Shown here: piece after piece, positions 18,892 through 27,840 of the stretch
How the letters are laid out: every line of letters starts with the position of its first letter
Numbering within the stretch: the first letter of the stretch is position 1
Program-made: the position numbers and the translations under genes
Source: Actinernus sp. WN-2022
Lineage: Eukaryota > Cnidaria > Anthozoa > Actiniaria > Actinernidae
DNA length: 64,000 nucleotides
Reading direction: 5' to 3'
Assembly (NCBI GenBank): GCA_030867875.1
Contig: JAOWCC010000577.1
Span: forward strand, 81,201,740-81,265,739
Notes under the pieces: model-generated
Seen by the model: only the letters and a program-made list of their open reading frames with translations
Databases searched by the model: none
What the model was told of the DNA's origin: nothing

Positions 18892-18979
18892 GTGTTTTCA
18901 GTTTTCCATACATTATTTGTAAAAACGAGTCAAATTCCGCGTGAAAATTTACAGACAATGTATGGAAAACTGAAAACAC
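18892..18979. repeat. 88-bp perfect-arm palindrome next to the right TIR
   Basis: The 23-nt arms 18892-18914 (GTGTTTTCAGTTTTCC then ATACATT) and 18957-18979 are perfect reverse complements around a 42-nt loop. Probably a tiny fold-back element or a repair scar that replaced the outer end of the element. Confidence 0.75.
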
Positions 18980-19550
18980 GATTGCACGCTTCCCAGCACA
19001 GCTACATCCCTCAAATTTCGATATGTTAATCTTTTACCTGGTATCTTAGGTTTGTATCTGAAGAATATTTCAGAAATTCGATTTTACGGATTTTATTTGG
19101 CATCGGATTCCCATCGATTCCCATACAAACACTGTCACCACAGGCTTCCCAGACTCGACGTATATTTCCCGCTTATTAATATGTTGGGTTACCTGTGGTT
19201 TATCGATTAGTTTCATTACGATCTCAGAAGAGTTTATATAATTGCTCGGTGTGAATTCTCTTTTCCGATTCCTATTAAACAAATCTTCAATAAAAAAAGA
19301 TTGATACTTAATGAAGATGTGAGTAGTTTTTTTGGCGATTTGGGGCCTTCTAAAGCAGTTTTTTGACCGTTGGCCGCGAAGTTCTCCGGTTTAAATCTAC
19401 CAAACAATAGTTTTTAATTGAGCTTAGTCAGCCAAAATAGACTCAACTTTGTCCACATAAATGAATGTTGTAATTCATACTTTGAGATTGTTTTGAGTTC
19501 AATAAAACATCGGCTTGTTCCTAAACTAACAACACATTGTCGTTTCTTAC
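18980..19550. other. Spacer between the two viral elements, no gene
   Basis: AT-rich host-like DNA. No coding frame of interest and no repeat I recognise. Its last five bases (19551-19555) form one half of the target duplication of element 2. Confidence 0.5.
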
Positions 19551-19555
19551 AATAC

Positions 19556-19925
19556 AGTAGTATATCCGGAGTCAAACAAATACCGCCTTGCTTTTTTGTT
19601 GCTTTTTCTCATTTTGTTAGAACTTTTTGTTGCTTTTTCACCCTCTGTTAGAACTTTTTGCTGTTTTTGTCAGGTGCCATTGTTTTTCAGACATTTTTGC
19701 GCACAAAATACAACAAAGCAAAGCAGGACACCCTCTAATATAACCAAAGTCAAACATGATACAGCCACCCATTTAACGAAAGGCTATCATATAGTATATC
19801 ACCCCTCGTTGCTCACCATTCGTTGCACGTTTTATTGCATTTCGAAAACCATTTAGAGATATGATATATATAGGTATATCAAGAACGAACGCCTATTAGC
19901 GATACGATATTATAAGGTATATCAC
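19556..19925. repeat. Left terminal inverted repeat of element 2
   Basis: 370 bp, near identical to the reverse complement of 27280-27835 apart from the number of 31-bp units (about two here). It contains GGTATATCA motifs at 19873-19881 and 19916-19924. A diverged extra copy of its last 110 bp follows at about 19915-20030, with another motif at 19979-19987. Confidence 0.9.
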
Positions 19926-20081
19926 CCATCGTTGCCCGTTTATTGTATTTCGACAACCATTTAGAGATACGTTATATAGGTATATCAAGAACGAACGCCT
20001 ATTAGAGATACGATAATATAAGGTATACAACTCACATTCCTATTAGAGCTAACCATATACATAGTTATATCACAAAGAAAA

Positions 20082-21335
20082 ATGTTTACCGTTAAAGAAT
20101 TACGCAGGACAGCAAAGCAGTTTGGGATTCGAGGGTTTTCTAAGCTCCACAAACGCGAACTCATTCATACAATAGCTTCCGCTTCATTTTATGAAAGAGG
20201 GAAGAGATGGAGCAGATATATCAAAACAGGTAGATTTCCAGCTCTTCAAGGAGATACACACAACCCACATAAACTCTCCCAACGTATAAGCGAACTCAAA
20301 CAACTTGATGAGGATATAGCAGCAAGTCTACGAGCCAAAGCTGTTGCAAGAAAGATGGAAATTAATCCTAGACTTCGTATACCCTCTTTGCGGCGAATTA
20401 GTGAGCGAATTTTTAGTAAGCGATCCCTACAAACCCCTCGTAGCGAACCACTATCACGCAGTCTTGCTCGAGAAGCAACCACCATTCTCGATGAGATAGA
20501 TGGTATACTTGAGGCAGAGGAAAAAGGTAGACGCACAATCAGATGGCGCTTCTTCAAAGATGTCGATAAGGATTTAACCCATAGGATCATGCAGAAGTTG
20601 CTTGCAAATGTAAAAACTAGCTTCTATACACGTTATAGCTATACTTATCGCATTCGCAATATCGAGGACGGGCGCGTGATGCTATTTTCCAAGTCAGGCT
20701 CAGGATCTCCATGGATAAATATTCTCGATGATGTAGAAGATTGGATCAATAATAAAGAGATTGCTCGATTGAATCCCGATAATATAGAGAGACCAAACAC
20801 CAAGTGGGTATTCGTTCGTTGGATACAAGTAGATGTCAAAGTCATACTCGATCGACAACCTTTATTGGGAACCGGTCCATTACCAGATTGGATTGGTTGA
20901 GATATCGAAAAGGAATGTTTGCCATAGATAAGTATGGCGATAACCTCTGTCTATGGCGATGTCTTGCTATCTACGAAGGAACTCGCGTAGACAAGTGTAC
21001 GACTGAGGCAAGAAAACTAGCGCAAGCTTTCTATCAATTGACCACCACCATAATCAATACACCAAAAACTTCCCTAGACCAATTGGATCAGATCGAGGCG
21101 CACTTTGGGATAGGTATTTGTGTATATGAACCCACGAAAGACGGGGCTTGGCATCTGATGCGACATGCAGCTCACTACAAGAACACGATGACGATTGGGA
21201 TATACGAGGGACATTCCTTTTATATTAAGAAAATTTGGCAACTCGGAGAGCTATATATCTGTAACGATTGCAAACAACGATTCACGAAAGCCTCAAACCT
21301 CCAACGTCATGCAGATCGTTGTAGTAGTGGCGTAA
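20082..21335 (+). pseudogene. Family B DNA polymerase, N-terminal part with SAP-like domain
   Basis: ATG 20082 follows an AGTTATATCAC motif. Residues 1-40 look like a SAP DNA-binding motif (KELRRTAKQFGIRGFSKLHK). The middle has GSPWINILDDVEDWINN, and LLGTGPLPDW marks a strongly conserved block. The frame breaks at about 20870-20900 and continues with DKYGDNLCLWRCLAIYEG, an OTU-like or processivity block, and a C2H2-like finger (CNDCKQRF then HADRC). These are typical N-terminal modules of large protein-primed polymerases in virus-like elements of corals and other invertebrates. Coding stops at about 21335, where antisense exonuclease sequence begins. The polymerase core is absent. Confidence 0.7.
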
Positions 21336-21337
21336 CT

Positions 21338-21650
21338 AAGATAATTTCGCTTCTGGAGTTCTTCGACGAATGTAGCTATGAGCTCTTTTGGATCGACTCG
21401 ACAGATGAAAGTTGGTGTACGGTTATATGTATCGACAATTGATACTGATATGGGAACATGTACGTTTTCGATGGTTAGTCGATCTGTTGGTCGTCTTCCT
21501 TTTGTTGAATCGAGATAGGCCTCGAAATCGTAAACTATGGTATGTGGATAGACAGTTTGAATTGACGTTGGAATTGGTTCATTAGTCTTCTTTGTAGAGC
21601 ACTCCCAAGCCTCCACCACTGTATAGCCCGCCTTTCTTAGTTTTTCTGTT
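21338..21650 (-). pseudogene. Inverted polymerase fragment: exonuclease motif joined to a later block
   Basis: On the minus strand this reads GYTVVEAWEC (a block normally found downstream of the exonuclease) followed by HTIVYDFEAYLDSTK (Exo I) and a stretch VPISVSIVDTY. The order is scrambled and the strand opposite to the N-terminal half, so at least one inversion plus a deletion hit this gene. It is useful mainly as proof of a rearranged polymerase. Confidence 0.65.
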
Positions 21651-23470
21651 CTTTCTGAATGCAGCTACAGGTAAGTCTAACTCGGCTATTCAAATCGAAC
21701 TAAACTCTTTCCACTGAAAAGAGGCATGTATACTCTTCCGATGTTCGTAGTAAACTGATGAGGATACTACGAAAGGGACGCTAACTGTGGGGTGCTTACT
21801 TTTAAGAAATTTAAGGAAAAGGATATATCTAGAAACATTAATTATAAGTAATCGTTAATAACAATTTCGTCAATATCCAATAATAATTTGCAACATGTAT
21901 GCTTGTTCGACATGCCTTTAAAATATATTATCCACTACAATTATACTTCCTGGCCAAAAATTAGAAAATATATCAATTTATCATTTTTGGTGGCCCAACT
22001 CGTTTAGCTTTTTTAGTTATTCTAGGGTCACCCTGTACCTTATGTTACCTGTATTTCGCCTTGGCAGACTGGTTCTAAATAAAGATATTGATTGATTGAC
22101 TGATTGATTGATTGGTCGAACGATCGATTGATTGACTGATGGAAAACGTTGCTAACCGGTTTTGGAGGGGGAGGGGGGGGGGGGGGGCGGGGATGAGATG
22201 AGAAAAATTGAAAACATTGTTTTCAGAGGCTGAGCACTTAAATTGCTTGCAGAGACGGAAACACAATCTGTTGTTTTCACAAAATTGTTTGCATGGCTAT
22301 GTTTCTCATCCATTTTGTGATTTTGCATTTTGTGATTAAATTCTACTGGTGAGGTTTTTCAGTTGTAATAGCATTTTTCTGGTGTATTAACTCGAACATC
22401 CCAACAATTCCCAGCATTATTTCTCATCCTCCTCCCTCAGGTTACATGTAAATGAAGACATGTCTCTGAGGAAAAACATCTGCAATGCATATAATATGTA
22501 CCTCGGATTTATTGTTAATTTGTTTAGCCGGTCTTGCGTGACACGTCACGTTACTCTCTATGAGAATGATTCAATGCTACAGGTATTTTTACTGGTTATA
22601 AGGATGTATAATCATAGCCCACTATCATCAAACTAAATAGATCTGCTAATCGTAGATTCCTTATTTCACTGTTAAGCGATACGGCAAGCACAACTGCCCT
22701 AGCGAGACAACAATAACTTTATTTCGCGGGAATCGAAGGTCAGCGAGTTTTACTTATGTAAACATGAAATATTTACCATTTTACCTCTTGCTAAAACGTT
22801 CCGATGTAAAGTAATAGTCTTCTGAGCCATTTTTATTAGGTTATGCTATAATACTTTGACAAATCTACACGCCGGAATGATATTATGACTAAATATTTGG
22901 CGGAAAAAAAAAGTTAATATATGCACATTTTTAGCTATTTCTCGCACGGCTCACGCTAAATCATTGAGTAGTGCCAATCAATACTTTGCAGATTTTTGAT
23001 GGCAATTGTGTAGGCTACTGAAAAATGATTTTAATGTTAAAATAAACTACCGCACTTTTGAGAAACAGCCCCTTAAAAATGACTCCATTCTGGTGATTTT
23101 CGTGATAAGCTAAAATACCGAATTTTATCCGAATATTAAAAAAAAAGAATTTCTCCGACTAGAGTTTTTCAAACGTGAACATGCTATTTAAAAAGTAGAT
23201 AATGCACACAAAGTGTAGCAAAGCCGTCAGTTATGCGTAGTGACTTTGACAGTCTTTCAAAGTTAGCCCAGATTTTACCGTTTTTAAGGCCTATCTAGGC
23301 CAAAAATGGAAGGGGGTGGTCAATCTCAGAAACAAAAAGGCGAGTGGAACTTTAAATACCACCGTTCGAAATCTTATCAGGTACCTACTAAGTGCTGAAA
23401 AAATTAAGGGAATCGGCCGACCCCCATCTTTCGGTTCTGCCCGGTTTTCTCAGACAATGACTCTTAAAGC
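21651..23470. mobile_element. Foreign insertion inside element 2, with LINE 3' end
   Basis: No viral coding signal on either strand. About 22020-22140 looks like a LINE 3' terminus: AAATAAAGATATTGATTGAT followed by a (TTGA)n-like tail. A G-rich tract of about 30 bp lies at 22165-22195. The remaining sequence is host-like AT-rich DNA. The exact junctions are not visible. This insertion may have replaced the capsid, ATPase and polymerase core. Confidence 0.5.
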
Positions 23471-23506
23471 TATACATATACATAGTTTATATCTTTAATA
23501 TATAAG

Positions 23507-24163
23507 ATGGTTATATTAAATGTCACCACCACATCGGCTGACCATACTGTCTACTTTGATAATCCCATTCTTATCAAGAATATTTCACTAATCGAGATCA
23601 CTTTTGAGAACAGTTGGTGGAACCTAGCAAAGAAAGCTTCATTCTGGTGGAATACCCCAGGTATGGTGAGATTCCCATACTCACTATGGGGTATCATGAT
23701 ATAGCTAGCATCAAACAAGCTTTAACACCCGCAATTGATGCTGGCATTATTAAATTAACGCCTAGTAAGGCTTTAACTCTAAAGGTTATTAAGCCACTAA
23801 TTTTAAGTAAAAATCTTTGCGCGCTGTTGGGGGTTGAAGGAGATAAATATGGCCAGATTATATAATGCTCGAAGCGCGCAACCACGAACTGATGTTTAAT
23901 AACATCTAGACAGCATATATCCACTGTGATGTGGTGGATTCTAGTTTCTCAATTCTCGATGGAAAGCAATCAAACGTGCTGACTAGCTTAGAGATCCGAG
24001 GCGGAAGATCTACAAAAAAATACTTACTCTACGTTGGTCATTATACCCATACGAGCTCTAGGGACAACAAGAAATAGCCTTCGCCTGACAATTCGCGATG
24101 AAAAAGGAAATATCGTAGACTTCCGTGGTCGACCTATCCGCTACGTATTGAAGATTGAATAAG
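23507..24163 (+). pseudogene. Penton-like minor capsid gene of element 2, several frameshifts
   Basis: ATG 23507 after an AT-rich leader with ATATACATAG. Blocks in changing frames match the penton-like pattern. The N-terminus is ILNVTTTSADHTVYFDNP then LIEITFENSWWNL. The middle is SIKQALTPAIDAGIIKL and LCALLGV. The later block is YIHCDVVDSSFSILDGK then LEIRGGR. The end is LRLTIRDEKGNIVDFRGRP. Breaks lie near 23630, 23870 and 24050. The order of motifs parallels the penton of element 1 (CDL..., LLR, ITDE.G) although the sequences differ strongly. It encodes a vertex capsid component in intact relatives. Confidence 0.65.
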
Positions 24164-24181
24164 TTAAGACATATACATACG

Positions 24182-24767
24182 ATGGACGGCGATTCAATTC
24201 AACCACTTCTTCCTTCAGCACCAAATATCTATCCATCGCTTGCGAGTGGTACTGGAAAGAATTTTCGACTGCAAACAATCCGAGATACGCTTTCGGATAT
24301 CGAAACTCAAGAAAAACACTATGAAGGTGTGCGTAAGAAATATGCGTGTTCTCAAGGAATAGTTCATGGCATCGCAGTGGTAACAGGAGGTCTATCTGTG
24401 ATTTTATCTGGATCTGGATTGGGAGTAGCTTTAACCGGTTTTGGAATAGTGATTGGTCTACCACTTGGTGTTATTGGTGGTCTATGTGGATTAATTTCAG
24501 CATCTACGACCCTTGGAGCTAAAAAAAATAGGAATAAAAGTATCTAAACATGAGAAAACAACTATGTTGGCAAAAGCGAAAATTAATACGATTCGTGATC
24601 TAGTATCGAAAGCCCTACGCGATGAAAATATATCTGACTCTGAATACAGTATCATCCTCGCTGAAGCAGATAAATACGAGATTATGAGGTCTGAAATTCG
24701 TCACGAGACTTCGATGATCGTTGGGGGTAAAAAAAGCGTGGAACAGATTCGAACCGAACTCAAGTAA
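24182..24767 (+). pseudogene. Two-TM protein with conserved KH...SKAL tail, one frameshift
   Basis: ATG 24182. The N-terminal half is soluble and then coiled-coil-like. Two adjacent hydrophobic segments, rich in Gly, Val and Ile, follow (GIAVVTGGLSVILSGSGLG and a second one). At the A8 run near 24523-24530 the frame shifts; the C-terminal half has SKHEKTTMLAKAKINTIRDL and ISDSEYSIILAEADKYEIM. This gene type recurs in cnidarian virus-like elements next to capsid genes. It is probably a membrane-associated virion or assembly protein; that role is inferred. Confidence 0.55.
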
Positions 24768-24835
24768 GAAGTGCAAAATGAAATGCGAGAAAAACTTGGT
24801 AGTCTAGTGGGATAAAAATCGACCCCTATCACTAG

Positions 24836-25774
24836 TTAGACCGTGTTTGTATAGATGGGCTCAAAGTGGGAATGGTAAGCAATCAACTCCTTGATAAAAC
24901 GTACGATCGAACCCTTATGTATACCACATCGTTTAACAACATCGATAAGAGATATATGAGATCCCGAACGACGTAGTACCTCGTAACTTGCTCCAACGAC
25001 TTTAGTTCGAAGTATAGAGCTGGTACCTATATCGCTTTCTATTGCCGTATGAACAATCTCATAGACTATTTGTTGGATATTCTTAGGTACTCCTTTGGGT
25101 TGGAGTTTAACGAAAGTCGTTACAACGTGAGGAACTATTCGATCGGCATTTAAATCTATATCGATCTTATCGTCATCGTGTAGAGAACGTATAAAGACAT
25201 TTCCGCTACAGATGCTTTTATTGTTTAGTTGCATAAAACGAGCGACCTCACCTTTAGATCGAACGAACCCACATTGTATACATGCCTGATAAAGTATAAC
25301 AGCTAAAATAGTTCGTTTCGTATAGCTACGTTTGATACAAACTTTCTTTACTTGGATGAATACGTCAGCTACGATTACTAATACATTTGTGGGAAACGAG
25401 AGGGCGTAATTTTGTTTATAAATAGTGTTGTATGTCTGTAGTTCTCTCATGATCATTCGTAGTTGCAATTCTTTGTTATCACTTTGCTTTGGGATTGTGC
25501 GGTCTAGATCATGTTGATACTGAAAGCTATCCGGACCTACTATACGTAACCGAGTAGTAAGATTGATAGTTGTTTCTTCGCATGATTCGACCTCGGAAAT
25601 AAGACCACATGTAGGACATACGAATTCCGCCACATTCATACCTGCACCCATTGGACAGAGACATTCGGGACATGTTTCACCGGGGTTAATATGCAACTGT
25701 GGTTTGATATGTAGGCTTGCACAAATTTCTGAACCAAGTAATCTAATAAGCTCGTCCATACTTGTGATGTACAT
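24836..25774 (-). CDS. TFIIB-like transcription initiation factor, 312 aa
   Basis: Intact leftward gene. Residues about 30-60 form a zinc ribbon (CPEC, then FVCPTCGLISE), the signature start of TFIIB/TFB/BRF proteins. Two cyclin-fold repeats follow: the first includes TILAVILYQACIQCGFVRSK, the second VVGASYEVLRRSGSHISLID then VVKRCGIHKGSIVRFIKELI. Length matches TFIIB (about 300-320 aa). A TFIIB paralogue recruits RNA polymerase to a chosen promoter. Cellular TFIIB copies are rarely found in elements this small. The alternative is a VLTF3-like viral late factor, which has a similar ribbon but not the cyclin pattern. Its promoter would lie in the 130 bp to 25909. Confidence 0.7.
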   Translation of the reverse strand: MYITSMDELIRLLGSEICASLHIKPQLHINPGETCPECLCPMGAGMNVAEFVCPTCGLISEVESCEETTINLTTRLRIVGPDSFQYQHDLDRTIPKQSDNKELQLRMIMRELQTYNTIYKQNYALSFPTNVLVIVADVFIQVKKVCIKRSYTKRTILAVILYQACIQCGFVRSKGEVARFMQLNNKSICSGNVFIRSLHDDDKIDIDLNADRIVPHVVTTFVKLQPKGVPKNIQQIVYEIVHTAIESDIGTSSILRTKVVGASYEVLRRSGSHISLIDVVKRCGIHKGSIVRFIKELIAYHSHFEPIYTNTV

Positions 25775-25908
25775 TATAAACCAATCTATCGTTCAAATGA
25801 AAAAAAAAGGAATGAAAAGAGGTTGCATGACAATTTCTCTTCATTCTTTTTTTTTTTTTTTGTGTGTGATTTCTCCTCATCCTCCAATTCTACCACATTT
25901 AGCTCTTT

Positions 25909-26220
25909 CTAACCGATTGCGAGGTCCCCCAACAACTTATCGAGATCTTTCTCCGATTCCACCACATTTGGATCAGATCGTTTCTTATCGAGGCTCTTCT
26001 TATTGCGAATGAGACGGCATTGCCTCGCGCCACATTTTGAACAAAGCTCGTAACTCGTACGACAGCCTCTACCGCACTTCGAACATGGAACGAATGTGGT
26101 ACCCCCTTTTTGTATCTGGAAGTTATGTTGAGCACAATACACTGATGTCTTAGAACACTTCCTTACGCATTTAGTGTCCTTACCCCGCATCAACCAATCG
26201 TAAGTTATTATCTCAGTCAT
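25909..26220 (-). CDS. Small zinc-binding protein, 103 aa
   Basis: Intact. Pairs CVRKC, CAQH, CSKCGRGC and CSKCGARQC give up to eleven Cys/His ligands in the first 70 residues, followed by an acidic/basic tail. The ATG lies only 4 nt after a GGTATATCA motif (26225-26233, minus strand), implying an almost leaderless mRNA. The ribbon-like CxxCG repeats fit a transcription- or nucleic-acid-related role next to the TFIIB-like gene, but no family is recognised. Confidence 0.6.
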   Translation of the reverse strand: MTEIITYDWLMRGKDTKCVRKCSKTSVYCAQHNFQIQKGGTTFVPCSKCGRGCRTSYELCSKCGARQCRLIRNKKSLDKKRSDPNVVESEKDLDKLLGDLAIG

Positions 26221-26224
26221 CGTG

Positions 26225-26233
26225 TGATATACC
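26225..26233 (-). promoter_or_regulatory. GGTATATCA motif (putative element-specific promoter)
   Basis: The same 9-mer occurs at 19873, 19916 and 19979 (+ strand) and at 26225, 27281 and 27324 (- strand), always pointing into a gene. Three of the four genes closest to these motifs start within 35 nt or have a one-base variant (AGTTATATCAC before 20082). Likely core promoter of element 2. Confidence 0.55.
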
Positions 26234-26249
26234 TATATATGTTATGTGT

Positions 26250-27249
26250 CTAATTGATCTCAAGCGCATCTAATAAGTTAAAGAGATCCTGTTCATATGC
26301 ATCTGAAGTCCTAGTATTGTCCCGCCAAGCATCGTTACTGGCATAAACATCGGATTGCGTACGCTTAAAGGTCTTTTTTGGTTGTTGTACTATATCGATA
26401 TCAAGATCTAATGGATTTGAAATTCCCATACCACTCAAACAAATACTATCGGCGACACAAATACCATCATGATAAGATCCTGGTAATATAAGTTTATGTA
26501 CGTTGTGAATATTAAGAATTTCTGAGTTCTCATCGACAAGAACTTCATATGCATAACAACCTCCTTCTATAGAATATTTCTTACTTTTATCAAAAAATCT
26601 CCCATTGGATGTTCCTGTCTTACTATCACATTTCATACGTATTCTCATAATAGGATTAGATAATTGACATCCAGCATTAGATACGGCATTTACAGAAATA
26701 GCTCTTTGAATCATTGGAACTATCTTAGTAGAAATAGCCACGATAGCATCTTTCTTGGGTACTTCGCGTTTGAGTGGATTAGGATTATACATGACAATTT
26801 TTTTATCTACGATAAGCTTATCGACTTCACACTCGAATACATAATCCATATAATCAATTAGTTTAAAGATTGGACTCAATTCTCCGTCATCTTTTTCCGT
26901 AGGGCCCATTTCTCTCCATTTTCGAAATTGCAAACAAGGGTGACGATCGCGTTTCTTTCCGAAATTCAGATTAATCACATCTCGGGGAGTCTTCATCGAA
27001 TGGAACTATTTGACCAACGTGTTTCTCTCCTTCAAACCGAAAGATAGCACGAGAAGGTCCCTTTCCAATATTAAAGTAAGCTGAAACATATTTAGATCCA
27101 TTTGGTCCTTTTCGTGGTTTATCCCAATCAAATGACATAACGGTATCATAAGATTCGCCATTAGCTTCAGCTTTCTCAAATGCGGCAATGACAGCACTTA
27201 CATCGAAGATGAAATCAGACTTGGCATTAGGAATAGCCTCGGAATCCAT
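26250..27249 (-). CDS. Unknown protein(s): 92-aa ORF overlapping a 248-aa ORF
   Basis: Minus-strand frames 27249-26971 and 26996-26250 overlap by 26 nt in different frames. Each has an ATG. The first is acidic with a beta-rich part (VSAYFNIGKG, IFRFEGEKHVG); the second begins MKTPRDVINLNFGKKRD and has a beta-rich core and a hydrophilic tail. The two read naturally as one protein split by a frameshift near 26975-26985, but two overlapping genes are possible. A single-strand DNA-binding-type protein would fit the fold pattern and position next to the terminal repeat; this is weak inference. A GGTATATCA motif lies 31 nt upstream. Confidence 0.45.
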
Positions 27250-27279
27250 TTCTTAATAATACGAATAAGCAATCCTCGT

Positions 27280-27835
27280 GTGATATACCTTATAATATCG
27301 TATCGCTAATAGGCGTTCGTTCTTGATATACCTATATATATCATATCTCTAAATGGTTTTCGAAATGCAATAAAACGTGCAACGAATGGTGAGCAACGAG
27401 GGGTGATATACTATATGATAGCCTTTCGTTAAATGGGTGGCTGTATCATGTTTGACTTTGGTTATATTAGAGGGTGTCCTGCTTTGCTTTGTTGTATTTT
27501 GTGCGCAAAAATGTCTGAAAAACAATGGCACCTGACAAAAACAGCAAAAAGTTCTAACAGAGTGTGAAAAAGCAACAAAAAGTTCTAACAGAGTGTGAAA
27601 AAGCAACAAAAAGTTCTAACAGAGTGTGAAAAAGCAACAAAAAGTTCTAACAGAGTGTGAAAAAGCAACAAAAAGTTCTAACAGAGTGTGAAAAAGCAAC
27701 AAAAAGTTCTAACAGAGTGTGAAAAAGCAACAAAAAGTTCTAACAGAGTGTGAAAAAGCAACAAAAAGTTCTAACAAAATGAGAAAAAGCAACAAAAAAG
27801 CAAGGCGGTATTTGTTTGACTCCGGATATACTACT
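27280..27835. repeat. Right terminal inverted repeat of element 2
   Basis: 556 bp. Equal to the left repeat plus exactly 186 bp, that is six additional 31-bp units, so the two repeats are otherwise collinear without indels. It carries GGTATATCA motifs (minus strand) at 27281-27289 and 27324-27332. Confidence 0.9.
27556..27772. repeat. 31-bp tandem array, seven identical units
   Basis: Unit AACAGAGTGTGAAAAAGCAA then CAAAAAGTTCT, repeated seven times without any visible mismatch, followed by one variant unit (AACAAAATGAG...). The left terminal repeat has only about two units. Perfect identity suggests very recent expansion by slippage or unequal exchange. Confidence 0.9.
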
Positions 27836-27840
27836 AATAC

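Larger units (their letters stand above)
19556..27835. mobile_element. Element 2: AT-rich Polinton-like endogenous virus with exact ends
   Basis: 8,280 bp, starting AGTAGTATATCCGG and ending in its reverse complement, so it has the AG...CT termini of Polintons. It is flanked by AATAC at 19551-19555 and 27836-27840. Terminal inverted repeats are 370 and 556 bp. Contents: polymerase N-terminus, penton-like gene, membrane protein, TFIIB-like factor and small proteins. No integrase, major capsid or packaging ATPase is seen; the centre (about 21,650-23,470) is foreign DNA. Either the missing genes were lost in the rearrangement or this was always a small dependent element. Sequence and composition show it is not the same lineage as element 1. 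Confidence 0.87.

Noticed and set aside
21293..21442. C-terminal 50 residues of the plus-strand frame following the C2H2-like finger of element 2 polymerase
   Set aside because: They are the antisense translation of the inverted exonuclease fragment, not part of the polymerase.
22075..22266. Minus-strand frame with Ser/Ile/Gln repeats
   Set aside because: Translation of the (TTGA)n-like LINE tail and the G-tract; not a gene.
27556..27772. Regular 31-bp repeats that could suggest a CRISPR array
   Set aside because: Units are contiguous without unique spacers, sit in the terminal repeat of a eukaryotic virus-like element, and no cas gene is near.
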